The notes beneath the pieces were generated by a model. The model had not been told where the DNA came from, did not search any database, and saw only the letters and a list, made by a program, of their open reading frames with translations. From assembly GCF_046254905.1 (NCBI RefSeq), contig NZ_CP158016.1, forward strand, positions 2,604,001 through 2,668,000: DNA of 64,000 nucleotides, in the 5' to 3' direction. Source of the stretch: Pseudaeromonas aegiceratis (GTDB lineage Bacteria > Pseudomonadota > Gammaproteobacteria > Enterobacterales > Aeromonadaceae). The position numbers and the translations under genes were made by a program. Position 1 is the first letter of the stretch, and the number at the start of each line of letters is the position of its first letter. This document shows, piece after piece, positions 43,994 to 52,970 of this stretch.

Positions 43994-44842
43994 ATGTCAC
44001 AGCAGTCTCGCTACCAGGGTGACAACGCCCTGCACGGCCTCGCCCTTGGCCAGCGTAGTGACTATATCGCCACCTACACGCCGGCCTTGCTGCAGCCAGT
44101 GCCGCGCCGGCTCAACCGTGACGATCTCCATCTGCCGGCGTCCTTACCCTTCAGCGGAGAGGATATCTGGACCCTCTATGAACTCTCCTGGCTGAACCTC
44201 AGCGGCAAACCCCAGGTGGCGGTGGGGGAAGTGCGGGTTCCGGCTGACAGCCTCAATCTCATCGAGTCCAAGTCCTTCAAGCTGTATCTCAACAGTTTCA
44301 ATCAATCTGCGTTTGCCGATCGCGCCACCGTGGCCAGCCTGCTGGCCCAGGATCTCAGCGCCTGTGCTCAGGGTGAGGTACAGGTCCGGCTGTATGGACT
44401 GGACGAGCCCCCCCATGCCATTGCCCGGCTGGAGGGGGAGAGTCTGGACGAGCAGGACATCCAGATCGATGACTATGCGTTCAATCCCGCTTGGCTGGAG
44501 GGCGCCGCCGGCGCTGAGGTGATAGAAGAGACCCTCTACAGTCATCTGCTCAAATCCAATTGCCTGGTGACCCATCAGCCCGATTGGGGCAGCGTGCAGA
44601 TCCACTACCGCGGCCCGCGTCTGGACCGGGCGCGGCTGCTGCGCTACCTGGTCTCCTTTCGGCAACACAATGAGTTCCATGAGCAGTGTGTCGAGCGCAT
44701 CTTCATGGATCTCAAGCGCCACTGCCACTGTCAACAGCTGACCGTCTATGCCCGCTATACCCGGCGCGGCGGTCTGGACATCAATCCATTTCGCAGTGAT
44801 TGGGAGGCTCCGCCCGCGAACCTGCGCCTGATCCGCCAATAG
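43994..44842 (+). CDS. queF: NADPH-dependent 7-cyano-7-deazaguanine reductase
   Basis: QueF reduces preQ0 to preQ1 in queuosine synthesis. The 282-residue length shows the long, two-domain type found in gammaproteobacteria (E. coli 282). The catalytic cysteine, which forms the thioimide, is Cys190 in SNCLVTHQPDWGS; the NADPH-binding motif is ESKSFKLYLNSFNQ. The start has only a weak ribosome-binding site (GAGAAG). Confidence 0.96.
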   Translation: MSQQSRYQGDNALHGLALGQRSDYIATYTPALLQPVPRRLNRDDLHLPASLPFSGEDIWTLYELSWLNLSGKPQVAVGEVRVPADSLNLIESKSFKLYLNSFNQSAFADRATVASLLAQDLSACAQGEVQVRLYGLDEPPHAIARLEGESLDEQDIQIDDYAFNPAWLEGAAGAEVIEETLYSHLLKSNCLVTHQPDWGSVQIHYRGPRLDRARLLRYLVSFRQHNEFHEQCVERIFMDLKRHCHCQQLTVYARYTRRGGLDINPFRSDWEAPPANLRLIRQ

Positions 44843-44874
44843 CGGCAGGCAAGCAACCGGCGCACAGATAGCCC

Positions 44875-47181
44875 ATGCAATTAGTCTCCCTGGTGTTATT
44901 GCTTTCTGGCCTGCAATTGCCCCCTCCCCTGCTGGACAGACCCGATCTGCCCAGCGAGCTAGCCCATGCCCAGGAGCAGGGGCTCAGCCGGCCGGATCTG
45001 TGCATCCAGCTCAGCCATAACTTTTTGCGCCGCGATCCCTTAACCGGCAACCCAGCCAGTGTCGGTCGCAACGGCCAGGGCAAATCCGAGCTGGAACTCT
45101 ACCGTACCCCCAGCCAGACCATCATGGCCGAATTGATCCTGAGCCGCTGCCTGAGCCAGAACCAGCAATATCCCCAGACGGAACGGTTGCTGGAGGAGAG
45201 TCGCCTGCTGGCACGCCGCGGTCGGCAACCGGATCTGGAGGCCTTCACCCTCTACCTGCAACAGCGCCTGCTGGCACTGGACGTGCGAGATTATCTTGGC
45301 AGCCAGGTGGCCGCCGAACGGCTGGACAAACTGCTGCAGCGCGGCGTCACCCTGCCGGAAACCGTGCAGGAGCAGCGGCAATGGCTGCAGATCCTCACCA
45401 GCATACAACGCAGTCATGTGGATGAAGCCCGCAGCCAGCTGGATCAATGGCATCAAACGCTGCAGCGCTTCCCGGCCCCCGCCAGCCAGGCCTGGTACTC
45501 GGCCCTGTACGGCGAACTGATGCGCAGCCAGCAACAGGACGATCTGGCCCTGGGCTACTATTCCGACGCCATGAAGCTGGCCGGTGAGTACGACGACTTC
45601 CTGCTTCAGGCCCAGATGGCCGATCGCATGAGCGACATACTGCACCGCCGGGGTGACATGACCCAGGCCATCCGTTGGGGCGAGATTGCCGTGGATAATT
45701 ACCAGCGGATCAACAACGGCATCTGGCTGGCGGACGCCCTGATCCGCCTGGCGGATCTGGTGCGTGAGTCCGGCAATGCCAACCTGGCCCTGGCCCTGTT
45801 GTTCAATGCCCTGGATCTGTATCGCAACGTCAATCGGCCGCTGCAACTGGCGGAGCTCAACCACCAGATCGGCAAGACCTACCTGATGTTGGGCAAGTAT
45901 GCCGAGGCCCGCGCCTACCTCAGTGCCGCCCGCAATGCCTTCAAGCTGGGCAAGTCCTATTCGGGGGAGCTGCGCACCCTGTTGGCCTTAGGGGATCTCT
46001 ACCTGGCGCAGCAGGATGCCGGCGTGGTCATTCCCCTGGTGGAAACTGCCTTGCAGCAACTGCCCCAGGGCGAGACCCCGCCGCCGGAGATCTTCTTGCT
46101 GCTCTCCCGCGCCTATGAACAAAAAGGCCTGTTTGCCGAGGCCCTGCAAAACTACAAGCGCTTCAATGCCAGCCTGCGCCAGCAGCAGGAACAACAACAA
46201 TCCCTGGGTAACGAACAGTTCCGTACCAGCTATGCCCTGCTGGACAAGGAGCGACAGCTCAAGGCCATGGAGGCCGAACAGGCCGAGTTGCTTGAGCAAA
46301 AACGTCATTACCTCTGGTACGGATCATTCTCCACCCTGGGTCTGCTGTTTCTCGGCTTCCTGCTGCTGCAGATCTGGCTGCGGGCCTGTCGCAAGGACGA
46401 CGACTTGCAGGCCAGCCGCGCCCGCCTGCTGCAGGTGCCCAGCACAGGCCTGCCCAGCATGGAACAGCTGCTGCTGGATCTCACCCCGCCCACCCCCCAA
46501 GGCTATGGCAGCCTCAACTACCTGGACACCCATCCGGATCATCCCCTCAACCAGGGACGCCAGTTTGTCGCCTTGCGCCTGCCCGGACTGGATGCCCTGA
46601 GCGACCAGCTGGGGGAACAACAGGCGGAGCGGGTTGAGCAGATCCTGGTGGCCCGGCTCCGGGACGCCCTGCCCGACCATGCCCAGCTGTATCACCAACC
46701 AGGGGGTAAACTGATGGTGCTGTTCAGCCAAAGCAGCCCCCAAACTGTCAGCCGCTGGCTGGAGCAGCTGTTTGCCGTGCTGGCCGAGCCCCTGCAACAC
46801 TTCAAGGTTCCCGGTCAGTTGGCGGCCGGCTTGGTCAGTTACCCCTTCCTCAGCCGCGCCCCCCGCGCTGTCTCCGCCATCCAACTGCTGGAGCTGGCCC
46901 AGCTGGCCTTGGCTGCCGCCCGGCAACTGGCAGAGAAAACCTCGGCCAGCTCATGGGTTGAGCTCTCCGCCATTGACTGTCAGCAGGCGGCATTTTTCAA
47001 TGGGCAGGTTCGTGCCCGGACTTTGCAGGCTATTGACAAAGGTTTGGTTAAAGTCAACGCTTTGCACGGAAAACAGCTGATAGATTGGCATCTTCTGGGG
47101 CTAAGAGATGCACTGCTGCAACAAGGCGAATCGCTGCCTCCCCGGGCGCCGACGACCGGCGAGAAGAAGACAGCAGAATAA
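44875..47181 (+). CDS. TPR-repeat membrane protein with degenerate GGDEF-like domain
   Basis: A 768-residue protein. A short N-terminal hydrophobic segment (signal peptide or anchor) is followed by a long periplasmic region of TPR-like helical repeats (about 90-440) and a coiled coil (about 445-475). One strong membrane helix lies at about 480-502. The cytoplasmic C-terminal part (about 520-700) follows the GGDEF fold: STGLPSMEQLL matches the DxLTGLPNRR start, but the active-site loop is GGKLM (610-614) instead of GGDEF, and the metal-binding aspartate block is altered (LRLPGLDALSD). It is therefore predicted to be catalytically inactive. It is followed 33 bases later by an active-type GGDEF gene. 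Confidence 0.75.
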   Translation: MQLVSLVLLLSGLQLPPPLLDRPDLPSELAHAQEQGLSRPDLCIQLSHNFLRRDPLTGNPASVGRNGQGKSELELYRTPSQTIMAELILSRCLSQNQQYPQTERLLEESRLLARRGRQPDLEAFTLYLQQRLLALDVRDYLGSQVAAERLDKLLQRGVTLPETVQEQRQWLQILTSIQRSHVDEARSQLDQWHQTLQRFPAPASQAWYSALYGELMRSQQQDDLALGYYSDAMKLAGEYDDFLLQAQMADRMSDILHRRGDMTQAIRWGEIAVDNYQRINNGIWLADALIRLADLVRESGNANLALALLFNALDLYRNVNRPLQLAELNHQIGKTYLMLGKYAEARAYLSAARNAFKLGKSYSGELRTLLALGDLYLAQQDAGVVIPLVETALQQLPQGETPPPEIFLLLSRAYEQKGLFAEALQNYKRFNASLRQQQEQQQSLGNEQFRTSYALLDKERQLKAMEAEQAELLEQKRHYLWYGSFSTLGLLFLGFLLLQIWLRACRKDDDLQASRARLLQVPSTGLPSMEQLLLDLTPPTPQGYGSLNYLDTHPDHPLNQGRQFVALRLPGLDALSDQLGEQQAERVEQILVARLRDALPDHAQLYHQPGGKLMVLFSQSSPQTVSRWLEQLFAVLAEPLQHFKVPGQLAAGLVSYPFLSRAPRAVSAIQLLELAQLALAAARQLAEKTSASSWVELSAIDCQQAAFFNGQVRARTLQAIDKGLVKVNALHGKQLIDWHLLGLRDALLQQGESLPPRAPTTGEKKTAE

Positions 47182-47214
47182 CTACGAGATAAAAACGCTT
47201 AGGAATTATCACAG

Positions 47215-48813
47215 ATGAATGATGCGTCGGTCATCACAGGGCAGTTGACCCGTCTGCGCGAAAAGTTAGAGCAGAAGGAGCTGGAGCTGGGGCAACTGTC
47301 GGAGCAATCCGAGCTGGAGCGCACCCGCAGCATCCAGTTCATCACCCGGCTCATGCAGGCTTGTCGCGGCCATGATAGAGAGCTGGATAACCGGCTGGCC
47401 AAGTTGCGCCAGCGCTTCGAAGAAAACCAGCCCATCCACCTGCTGGCCAGCGAGCTGCTGGTGGTGGAGAAATTGCTGCAAAACATCGACATCACCCTGG
47501 AAGAGTCCCTGCGTGCCGGGCGCCAGCAGCTCAAGGAGGGTGGCCGCACCCTGAGTGCCATTCGTCTACTACCCGAGAAGCTGCGCCGTGAAGCCAAGGA
47601 GCTGCAACACGAAGGGGAAGGCCACACCCTGACCGAACTGCAGGGTCGCATCAGCAGGTTGATGGATCTCTATCAGCAGGCCATCCGCAACCTGTTGCTG
47701 AATAAGGATGCGCCCCAGTCGGCACAGGAAGTCCCCGCCAACGAAGACGCTGGCGAGTATCGTTCTTTGGATCCCCAGATGCATGCCCGCATCTGCGACG
47801 AGCTGCAACGCCTCATCACCGAGCTGGACTTCACCGGCCCGGTGGGGGAACAGCTGTCCGAGATCCGCCGTAACCTGCTCACCGGCGTCGAAGCCACAGC
47901 GCTGCCGGCCCTCTGCCTGGAGCTGGTGGAGCTCGTCATCGAAGGGGCTCGGCAGGAGCGCCGCGAATCCCATTTGTTCCTGGCCAGCCTCAACGACAGC
48001 CTGAGTTCGGTGCACCTGCAGTTCAGCGAGTCCATGGAAAGTGGCCTAGCGCTGCATGAGCAGGGACTGTCCAACAGCCAGCACCTGCACCGCCACATCG
48101 AAGACATCCACTACCAGCTGAACACCGCCAGCAGCCTGGAGGATCTCAAGACCAACATAGAACAGAACATGACCATGCTCCAGACCCTGCTGCAGGAGCG
48201 CCAGGGCTTCCACGTCCGGGAGCGGGAGCTGCTGGACGAGATGATGGCCATGGAGAGCCGCCTCAACCTGCTGAAGGATGAGACGGCCGAATACAAGAAG
48301 CGCATGGCCCAGCAGAAGCACAAGCTGCTGCTGGACAGCCTGACCCAGGTGTATAACCGGGCGGCCCTGGACGAACGCCTGGATCTGGAGTTCAAACGCT
48401 GGCAGCGCTACCAATCCCCCCTGGGCCTGGCCATCATCGACATCGACTTCTTCAAGTCCATCAATGACCGCTTCGGCCACCTGGCCGGTGACAAGGCCCT
48501 CAAGGTGATCGCCCGCGCCATGAGCCGTGCCCTGCGGGAAACCGACTTCATCGCCCGCTATGGCGGCGAAGAGTTCGTGGTGCTGCTGCCCGGCATTGAT
48601 GCCGACAGCTTCCTGGCGCCGCTGGAGAAGATCCGTGCCGTGGTCAAGAGCATTCCCTTCCGCTTCAAGGACGACAAGGTGGAGATCACGGTGTCGATGG
48701 GCGCCACCCTGCTCAAGGACGGCGACAAGCCCGCAGATGCCTTCGAACGGGCCGACCGCGCCCTGTACGAAGCCAAAAACCATGGCCGGGATAGGATCAT
48801 CTACCGCAGCTAA
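47215..48813 (+). CDS. Diguanylate cyclase with long coiled-coil N-terminus
   Basis: A 532-residue soluble protein. About 370 residues of helical, coiled-coil-rich sequence precede a GGDEF domain that starts at LLDSLTQVYNRAALDERL. The metal-binding DIDFFKSIND is intact, the active loop is GGEEF at 450-454, and RETD five residues before it is a complete RxxD inhibitory site; the domain ends YEAKNHGRDR. It should make cyclic di-GMP. There is no membrane segment. It follows the degenerate GGDEF protein closely and on the same strand, suggesting joint function. AGGAATTATCAC lies before the ATG. Confidence 0.9.
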   Translation: MNDASVITGQLTRLREKLEQKELELGQLSEQSELERTRSIQFITRLMQACRGHDRELDNRLAKLRQRFEENQPIHLLASELLVVEKLLQNIDITLEESLRAGRQQLKEGGRTLSAIRLLPEKLRREAKELQHEGEGHTLTELQGRISRLMDLYQQAIRNLLLNKDAPQSAQEVPANEDAGEYRSLDPQMHARICDELQRLITELDFTGPVGEQLSEIRRNLLTGVEATALPALCLELVELVIEGARQERRESHLFLASLNDSLSSVHLQFSESMESGLALHEQGLSNSQHLHRHIEDIHYQLNTASSLEDLKTNIEQNMTMLQTLLQERQGFHVRERELLDEMMAMESRLNLLKDETAEYKKRMAQQKHKLLLDSLTQVYNRAALDERLDLEFKRWQRYQSPLGLAIIDIDFFKSINDRFGHLAGDKALKVIARAMSRALRETDFIARYGGEEFVVLLPGIDADSFLAPLEKIRAVVKSIPFRFKDDKVEITVSMGATLLKDGDKPADAFERADRALYEAKNHGRDRIIYRS

Positions 48814-48884
48814 GCCGCCTCCCCCGGTCATCCTCAGTGCCCCGTTTGGGGCACTGCTCACCCAAGCCGTATCAGGGGTATTCC

Positions 48885-50240
48885 ATGATCACCTATATCA
48901 ATCCCGTCGGCTCCATGGAGCAGCTCTCCCAGCTGGAGGTCGACCGCCTCAAGCAAGCCGCCTCCGGTGCCACCTATCAACTGTTTCGCAACTGCTCCCT
49001 GGCGGTACTCAACTCCGGCAGCCAGACCGACAGCTCTAAGGAAATCCTTGAGAAGTTTGCCAACTTCGAAATCAACGTCATCCGCCGAGAGCGCGGGGTC
49101 AAGCTGGAGCTGTTCCATGCGCCGGACGGTGCCTTCGTGGATGGTGAAATCATCCGCGGCATCCAGGAGCACCTGTTCTCCGTGTTGCGGGACATCCTCT
49201 ACGTCAGCAACAAGCGCGAGGCGGACTGCACCATCAACCTGACGAGCTCGGTGCACATCACCAACTACGTCTTCTCCATACTGCGTAACGCCCGCACCAT
49301 CCATTCCGGTGAAGTGCCCAATCTGGTGGTCTGCTGGGGCGGCCACTCCATCAACGCCGAGGAGTACCACTACACCCGGGAGGTGGGCAGCGAGCTGGGT
49401 CTGCGGGAACTGAACGTCTGCACCGGCTGCGGTCCCGGCGCCATGGAGGGCCCCATGAAGGGCGCCGCCGTGGGTCACGCCAAACAGCGCTATGACAACC
49501 GCCGCTATGTCGGCCTGACCGAGCCCTCCATCATCGCCGCCGAGCCGCCCAACCCCATCGTCAGCGAGCTGGTGATCATGCCGGACATCGAAAAACGGCT
49601 GGAAGCCTTCGTGCGCATCGGCCACGGCATCATCATCTTCCCTGGTGGCGTGGGCACCGCCGAGGAGCTGCTGTATATCCTAGGGATCATGATGAACCCG
49701 GCCAACCAGCACCAGCCGCTGCCCATAGTGCTGACCGGGCCGGCCAGCAGCCGGGACTACTTCCACAGTCTGGACGAGTTCATTCGCGCCACCCTGGGCG
49801 AGGAGGCCACCCGCCACTATCAGATCATCCTGGATGATGCCGCCGAGGTAGCCCGGGTGATGAAGCAGGCCATGCCCAAGGTGCGGGAATACCGCAAGGC
49901 GGTGGGGGATGCCTACTCCTTTAACTGGTCCCTGAAGATAGAGCCGGAATTCCAGCTGCCCTTCGAACCCAGCCATGAGGCCATGACGGCACTGAACCTG
50001 CATTGGGAGCAACCGCCCCAGCAGCTGGCGGCCAACCTGCGGCGGGCCTTCTCCGGCATCGTCGCCGGCAACGTCAAGGAGGCCGGCCTGAAAGCCATCG
50101 AGCGCAAGGGCCCCTTTCAGCTCAATGGCGACAAGGAGCTGATGGCCATGATGGACAAGCTGCTGCAGCACTTCGTCGCCCAGGGGCGGATGAAACTGCC
50201 CGGCAGCCACTATCAGCCCTGTTACGAGATCATCCGCTAG
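48885..50240 (+). CDS. ppnN: Nucleotide 5'-monophosphate nucleosidase PpnN
   Basis: PpnN (formerly YgdH) cleaves nucleotide monophosphates to base and ribose 5-phosphate and is activated by (p)ppGpp in E. coli. The 451-residue protein matches E. coli along its length: MITYINPVGSMEQLSQLEVD at the start, the Rossmann-fold LOG-type core with GGHSINAEEY, CTGCGPGAMEGPMKG and FPGGVGTAEELLYILG, and AFSGIVAGNVKEAG near the C-terminus. The frame is open 16 codons further up; the ATG here gives the family N-terminus. xni follows by two bases. Confidence 0.95.
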   Translation: MITYINPVGSMEQLSQLEVDRLKQAASGATYQLFRNCSLAVLNSGSQTDSSKEILEKFANFEINVIRRERGVKLELFHAPDGAFVDGEIIRGIQEHLFSVLRDILYVSNKREADCTINLTSSVHITNYVFSILRNARTIHSGEVPNLVVCWGGHSINAEEYHYTREVGSELGLRELNVCTGCGPGAMEGPMKGAAVGHAKQRYDNRRYVGLTEPSIIAAEPPNPIVSELVIMPDIEKRLEAFVRIGHGIIIFPGGVGTAEELLYILGIMMNPANQHQPLPIVLTGPASSRDYFHSLDEFIRATLGEEATRHYQIILDDAAEVARVMKQAMPKVREYRKAVGDAYSFNWSLKIEPEFQLPFEPSHEAMTALNLHWEQPPQQLAANLRRAFSGIVAGNVKEAGLKAIERKGPFQLNGDKELMAMMDKLLQHFVAQGRMKLPGSHYQPCYEIIR

Positions 50241-50242
50241 CC

Positions 50243-51031
50243 ATGGCACACCTGCTGTTACTGGATGCCATGAACCTGATCCGCCGCCTGTATGCCGTGC
50301 AGGAGCGCCAGCAGGCGGACAACCCCTCCCGCCTGCTGGCCACCGCCCAGACCATGGAGCGCGCCGTCAGTAGCATACTGGCGGAGGTAAACCCCAGCCA
50401 TGTGCTGGCGGTATTTGACGGCCAGGGCGACAGCTGGCGCAAGGCCCTCTACCCGGAGTACAAGGCCGGTCGCAACGCCATGCCCACGGCCCTGGCCGAG
50501 GGGCTGGAACTGCTGCAGGCCCGGCTCTGGTCCCTGGGGGTGGATGCCCTGCTGAGCGACACCGACGAGGCGGACGATCTCATCGCCACCCTGATGGCCG
50601 GCATGGCCAGCCACGGCCAGCCGGTCACCCTGATCTCCACCGACAAGGGCTTCTGCCAGCTGTTGCCCCAGGGGCTGCAGATCCGCGATTACTTCAACAG
50701 GCGCTGGCTGGACGAGGCCTTCGTGGGCCAGCACTTCGGCGTCCCCTCCACCAGCCTGGTGGATTACTGGGCCCTGTGCGGACTGGCGGGCTCCAACATC
50801 AAGGGGGTGCCCGGCATAGGACCCAAGGGTGCCGCCGAGCTGTTGCAGCAGTATGGTTCGCTCGACGCCATGCTCCGGGTCGAGGCCGATGACAAGCGCC
50901 TGCACAAGGTACAAGAGGCTGCAGATGAGGCTCGTCTGGCGCAAACTTTGGTCCGCCTGCGCCAGGATATTCCACTAGGCTTTAACTTGAAGGATATCCG
51001 TTACAGGCCCCGCCCGGCGCCGACCGCCTGA
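50243..51031 (+). CDS. xni: Flap endonuclease Xni (exonuclease IX)
   Basis: A 262-residue member of the 5'-3' exonuclease/FEN family, shorter than the polymerase I exonuclease domain. MAHLLLLDAMNLIRRLYAV gives the family N-terminus with the metal-binding aspartate; FDGQGDSWRKALYPEYKAGR, DTDEADDLIATL and STDKGFCQLL carry other acidic ligands, and GLAGSNIKGVPGIGPKGA is the helix-hairpin-helix part. E. coli places ygdH and xni close together as well. The frame is open upstream within ppnN but that part is not coding. Confidence 0.93.
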   Translation: MAHLLLLDAMNLIRRLYAVQERQQADNPSRLLATAQTMERAVSSILAEVNPSHVLAVFDGQGDSWRKALYPEYKAGRNAMPTALAEGLELLQARLWSLGVDALLSDTDEADDLIATLMAGMASHGQPVTLISTDKGFCQLLPQGLQIRDYFNRRWLDEAFVGQHFGVPSTSLVDYWALCGLAGSNIKGVPGIGPKGAAELLQQYGSLDAMLRVEADDKRLHKVQEAADEARLAQTLVRLRQDIPLGFNLKDIRYRPRPAPTA

Positions 51032-51115
51032 CATGATGCCCGCCAGCTGAGTGGCGCCGGGTGGCTGACGCGCCGCCTAACGGCCAATCTGCAGCCCAAC
51101 GGCTAAGGAGTCATC

Positions 51116-51811
51116 ATGTCCCTGACCACCTTGATCACGGGTGCCAACCGCGGCATAGGGCTGGCCCTCACCCACGCCTGTCTGCGGCGCGATGATCAGG
51201 TCATCGCCTGTTGCCGCACCCCCTATCAGGCCCAGCAGCTGCACAAGCTGGCGGAGATCTATCCCAAGCTGGCCATCCACCAGCTGGATGTCACCGAGCC
51301 AGAAGAGTACCTGCAGCTCAAGGAGGCGCTGGCCGGCACCCCCATCGACTGGCTGATCGCCAACGCCGGCCTCTATGGCCCACCCGAGCAGGCACTGGGA
51401 CAGACCGACTACTATGCCTGGCAACAGGTGATGGCGGTCAATGCCATGGCCCCCCTGCGCCTGGTGGAAACCTTCCTGAGCAACTTGGAAGCTGGTGATG
51501 CCAAGCGTATCGCCGTCATCAGCAGCGTCATGGGCTCCATCAGCGAAAACCACCAGGGGGGGCATTACCTCTACCGCTCCTCCAAGGCGGCCCTGAATGC
51601 CGTGCTGCGCAGCCTGGCCCTGGATCTGGCCAACAAGGGGATCCAGGCCTACGCCATGCACCCGGGCTGGGTGAAGACCGACATGGGCGGTGAGGCGGCG
51701 CCCCTGGACGTGGAGGATGCCGCCAGCACCCTGCTGCTGACCCTGGAGCGGCTGGACGCCGCCAGCAGCGGCAAGTTCATCAGCTACGACGGCCAGCAGC
51801 TGCCCTGGTAG
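51116..51811 (+). CDS. SDR-family NAD(P)-dependent oxidoreductase
   Basis: A 231-residue short-chain dehydrogenase/reductase. The cofactor motif TGANRGIG is at about 7-14, the NAG motif in LIANAGLYGP, the catalytic serine in ISSVMGSI and the catalytic Tyr-x-x-x-Lys in YRSSKAAL. PGWVKTDMGGEAAPL follows, as in the csgA/CsgA-like and YciK-like subgroups. The substrate cannot be deduced. AAGGAG lies before the ATG. A bidirectional terminator separates it from rlmM. Confidence 0.9.
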   Translation: MSLTTLITGANRGIGLALTHACLRRDDQVIACCRTPYQAQQLHKLAEIYPKLAIHQLDVTEPEEYLQLKEALAGTPIDWLIANAGLYGPPEQALGQTDYYAWQQVMAVNAMAPLRLVETFLSNLEAGDAKRIAVISSVMGSISENHQGGHYLYRSSKAALNAVLRSLALDLANKGIQAYAMHPGWVKTDMGGEAAPLDVEDAASTLLLTLERLDAASSGKFISYDGQQLPW

Positions 51812-51818
51812 CGGCAAT

Positions 51819-51848
51819 AAAAAAAGCGAGCCGTTTGGCTCGCTTTTT
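51819..51848. terminator. Bidirectional terminator between the SDR gene and rlmM
   Basis: AAAAAGCGAGCC / GGCTCGCTTTTT with a 4-base loop; A-run on one side, T-run on the other, so it works for both convergent genes. Confidence 0.9.
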
Positions 51849-51869
51849 CCCTTGGCGACCTCGCCCACC

Positions 51870-52970
51870 TTACTGGATGGAGCCGGACTTGCGCCGCACC
51901 AACTGCTGCATGTTGTAGACGTGCAGGGTGATCTCCTCACGGTCGTGATACAACTGCTTGGCCTGAATGACGAAGTGGTCGTCGATCTCGGCCAGCCAGG
52001 TCTTCAACATGTCCAGGTTGTGCTCCACCTCGGCATAACGCTTCTTCATGGGCAGCTTGAGGTTGAAGATGGCCTCCTGACACAGGCCGTCACGGAACCA
52101 GCTGGCGATGAGGTGAGTCACCCGCGCCGGCTTCTCCACCATGTCGCACACCAGCCAGTAGGTGTTCTTCTTGGTGGGCCGATAGCGAAAGCCATCCTCC
52201 TTGATGTGTTTGACCTGGCCCGTCTCCATCAGGGACTCGGCCATGGGACCGTTGTCCACCGCCGTCACCATCATGTCCCGCTTGACCAGCTGATAGGTCC
52301 AGCCTCCCGGGCTGGCTCCCAGATCCACCGCGTTCAGACCGGAGCGCAGGCGGATCTCCCACTCATCATCCGGTACGAAGACATGCAGCGCCTCCTCCAG
52401 CTTGAGGGTCGAACGGCTGGGGGCATCGCCGGGGAAGCGCAGGCGCGGTATCCCCATGTGGAAGGGGGAATTGTTGGTGGTATAGGAGTAACCCACCATC
52501 AGGTGATTGTTGGCCAGGAAGAAGAGGTGCAGCACGGGGCGGCGATGGGTCTCCTCCTGGGTCAGCTTGCCGGCGCCCCGCAGGGCCTGGCGCAACGGCA
52601 CGCTGAACTTGCGGCAGAAGGTGGTCAGTTCCTTGGCTTCATTTGTGTCCGCCGTTTCCACCCGCAGGGTACCGCACTGGGGATAGTTCGCCACCGCCGC
52701 CAGTATGGGGCTGATGCGGTCGCTGGGATCCAGATCCACCAGCTCCTGGGTCATCACCAGCATCTGGCGAGCGAACACCAGCTCGCGGAACGGCAGACGC
52801 CGGGCCAGCTTGTCGGCATCCTCCTCGCCATAACACTCGAACAGCACATAACCGCTGTTCTCCACCACACGGGAAAACCCGAAACAGTCCAGGGCCACCG
52901 CCTTGTCCTGGATCTCGGCCGCCATCTCCTTCTCGAAGCCCGGCCGGCAATACAACATCAGATGATTCAT
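51870..52970 (-). CDS. rlmM: 23S rRNA 2'-O-ribose methyltransferase RlmM (C2498)
   Basis: RlmM methylates C2498 in the peptidyl transferase region before ribosome assembly. The 366-residue protein (E. coli 366) has an N-terminal THUMP-type domain (MNHLMLYCRPGFEKEMAAEI) and a Rossmann-like methyltransferase domain with the SAM motif DLGASPGGWTYQL and the KDKE-type catalytic lysines. Its start overlaps the gcvA stop by four bases. In E. coli a small gene (ygdD) lies between gcvA and rlmM; here it is missing. Confidence 0.96.
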   Translation of the reverse strand: MNHLMLYCRPGFEKEMAAEIQDKAVALDCFGFSRVVENSGYVLFECYGEEDADKLARRLPFRELVFARQMLVMTQELVDLDPSDRISPILAAVANYPQCGTLRVETADTNEAKELTTFCRKFSVPLRQALRGAGKLTQEETHRRPVLHLFFLANNHLMVGYSYTTNNSPFHMGIPRLRFPGDAPSRSTLKLEEALHVFVPDDEWEIRLRSGLNAVDLGASPGGWTYQLVKRDMMVTAVDNGPMAESLMETGQVKHIKEDGFRYRPTKKNTYWLVCDMVEKPARVTHLIASWFRDGLCQEAIFNLKLPMKKRYAEVEHNLDMLKTWLAEIDDHFVIQAKQLYHDREEITLHVYNMQQLVRRKSGSIQ

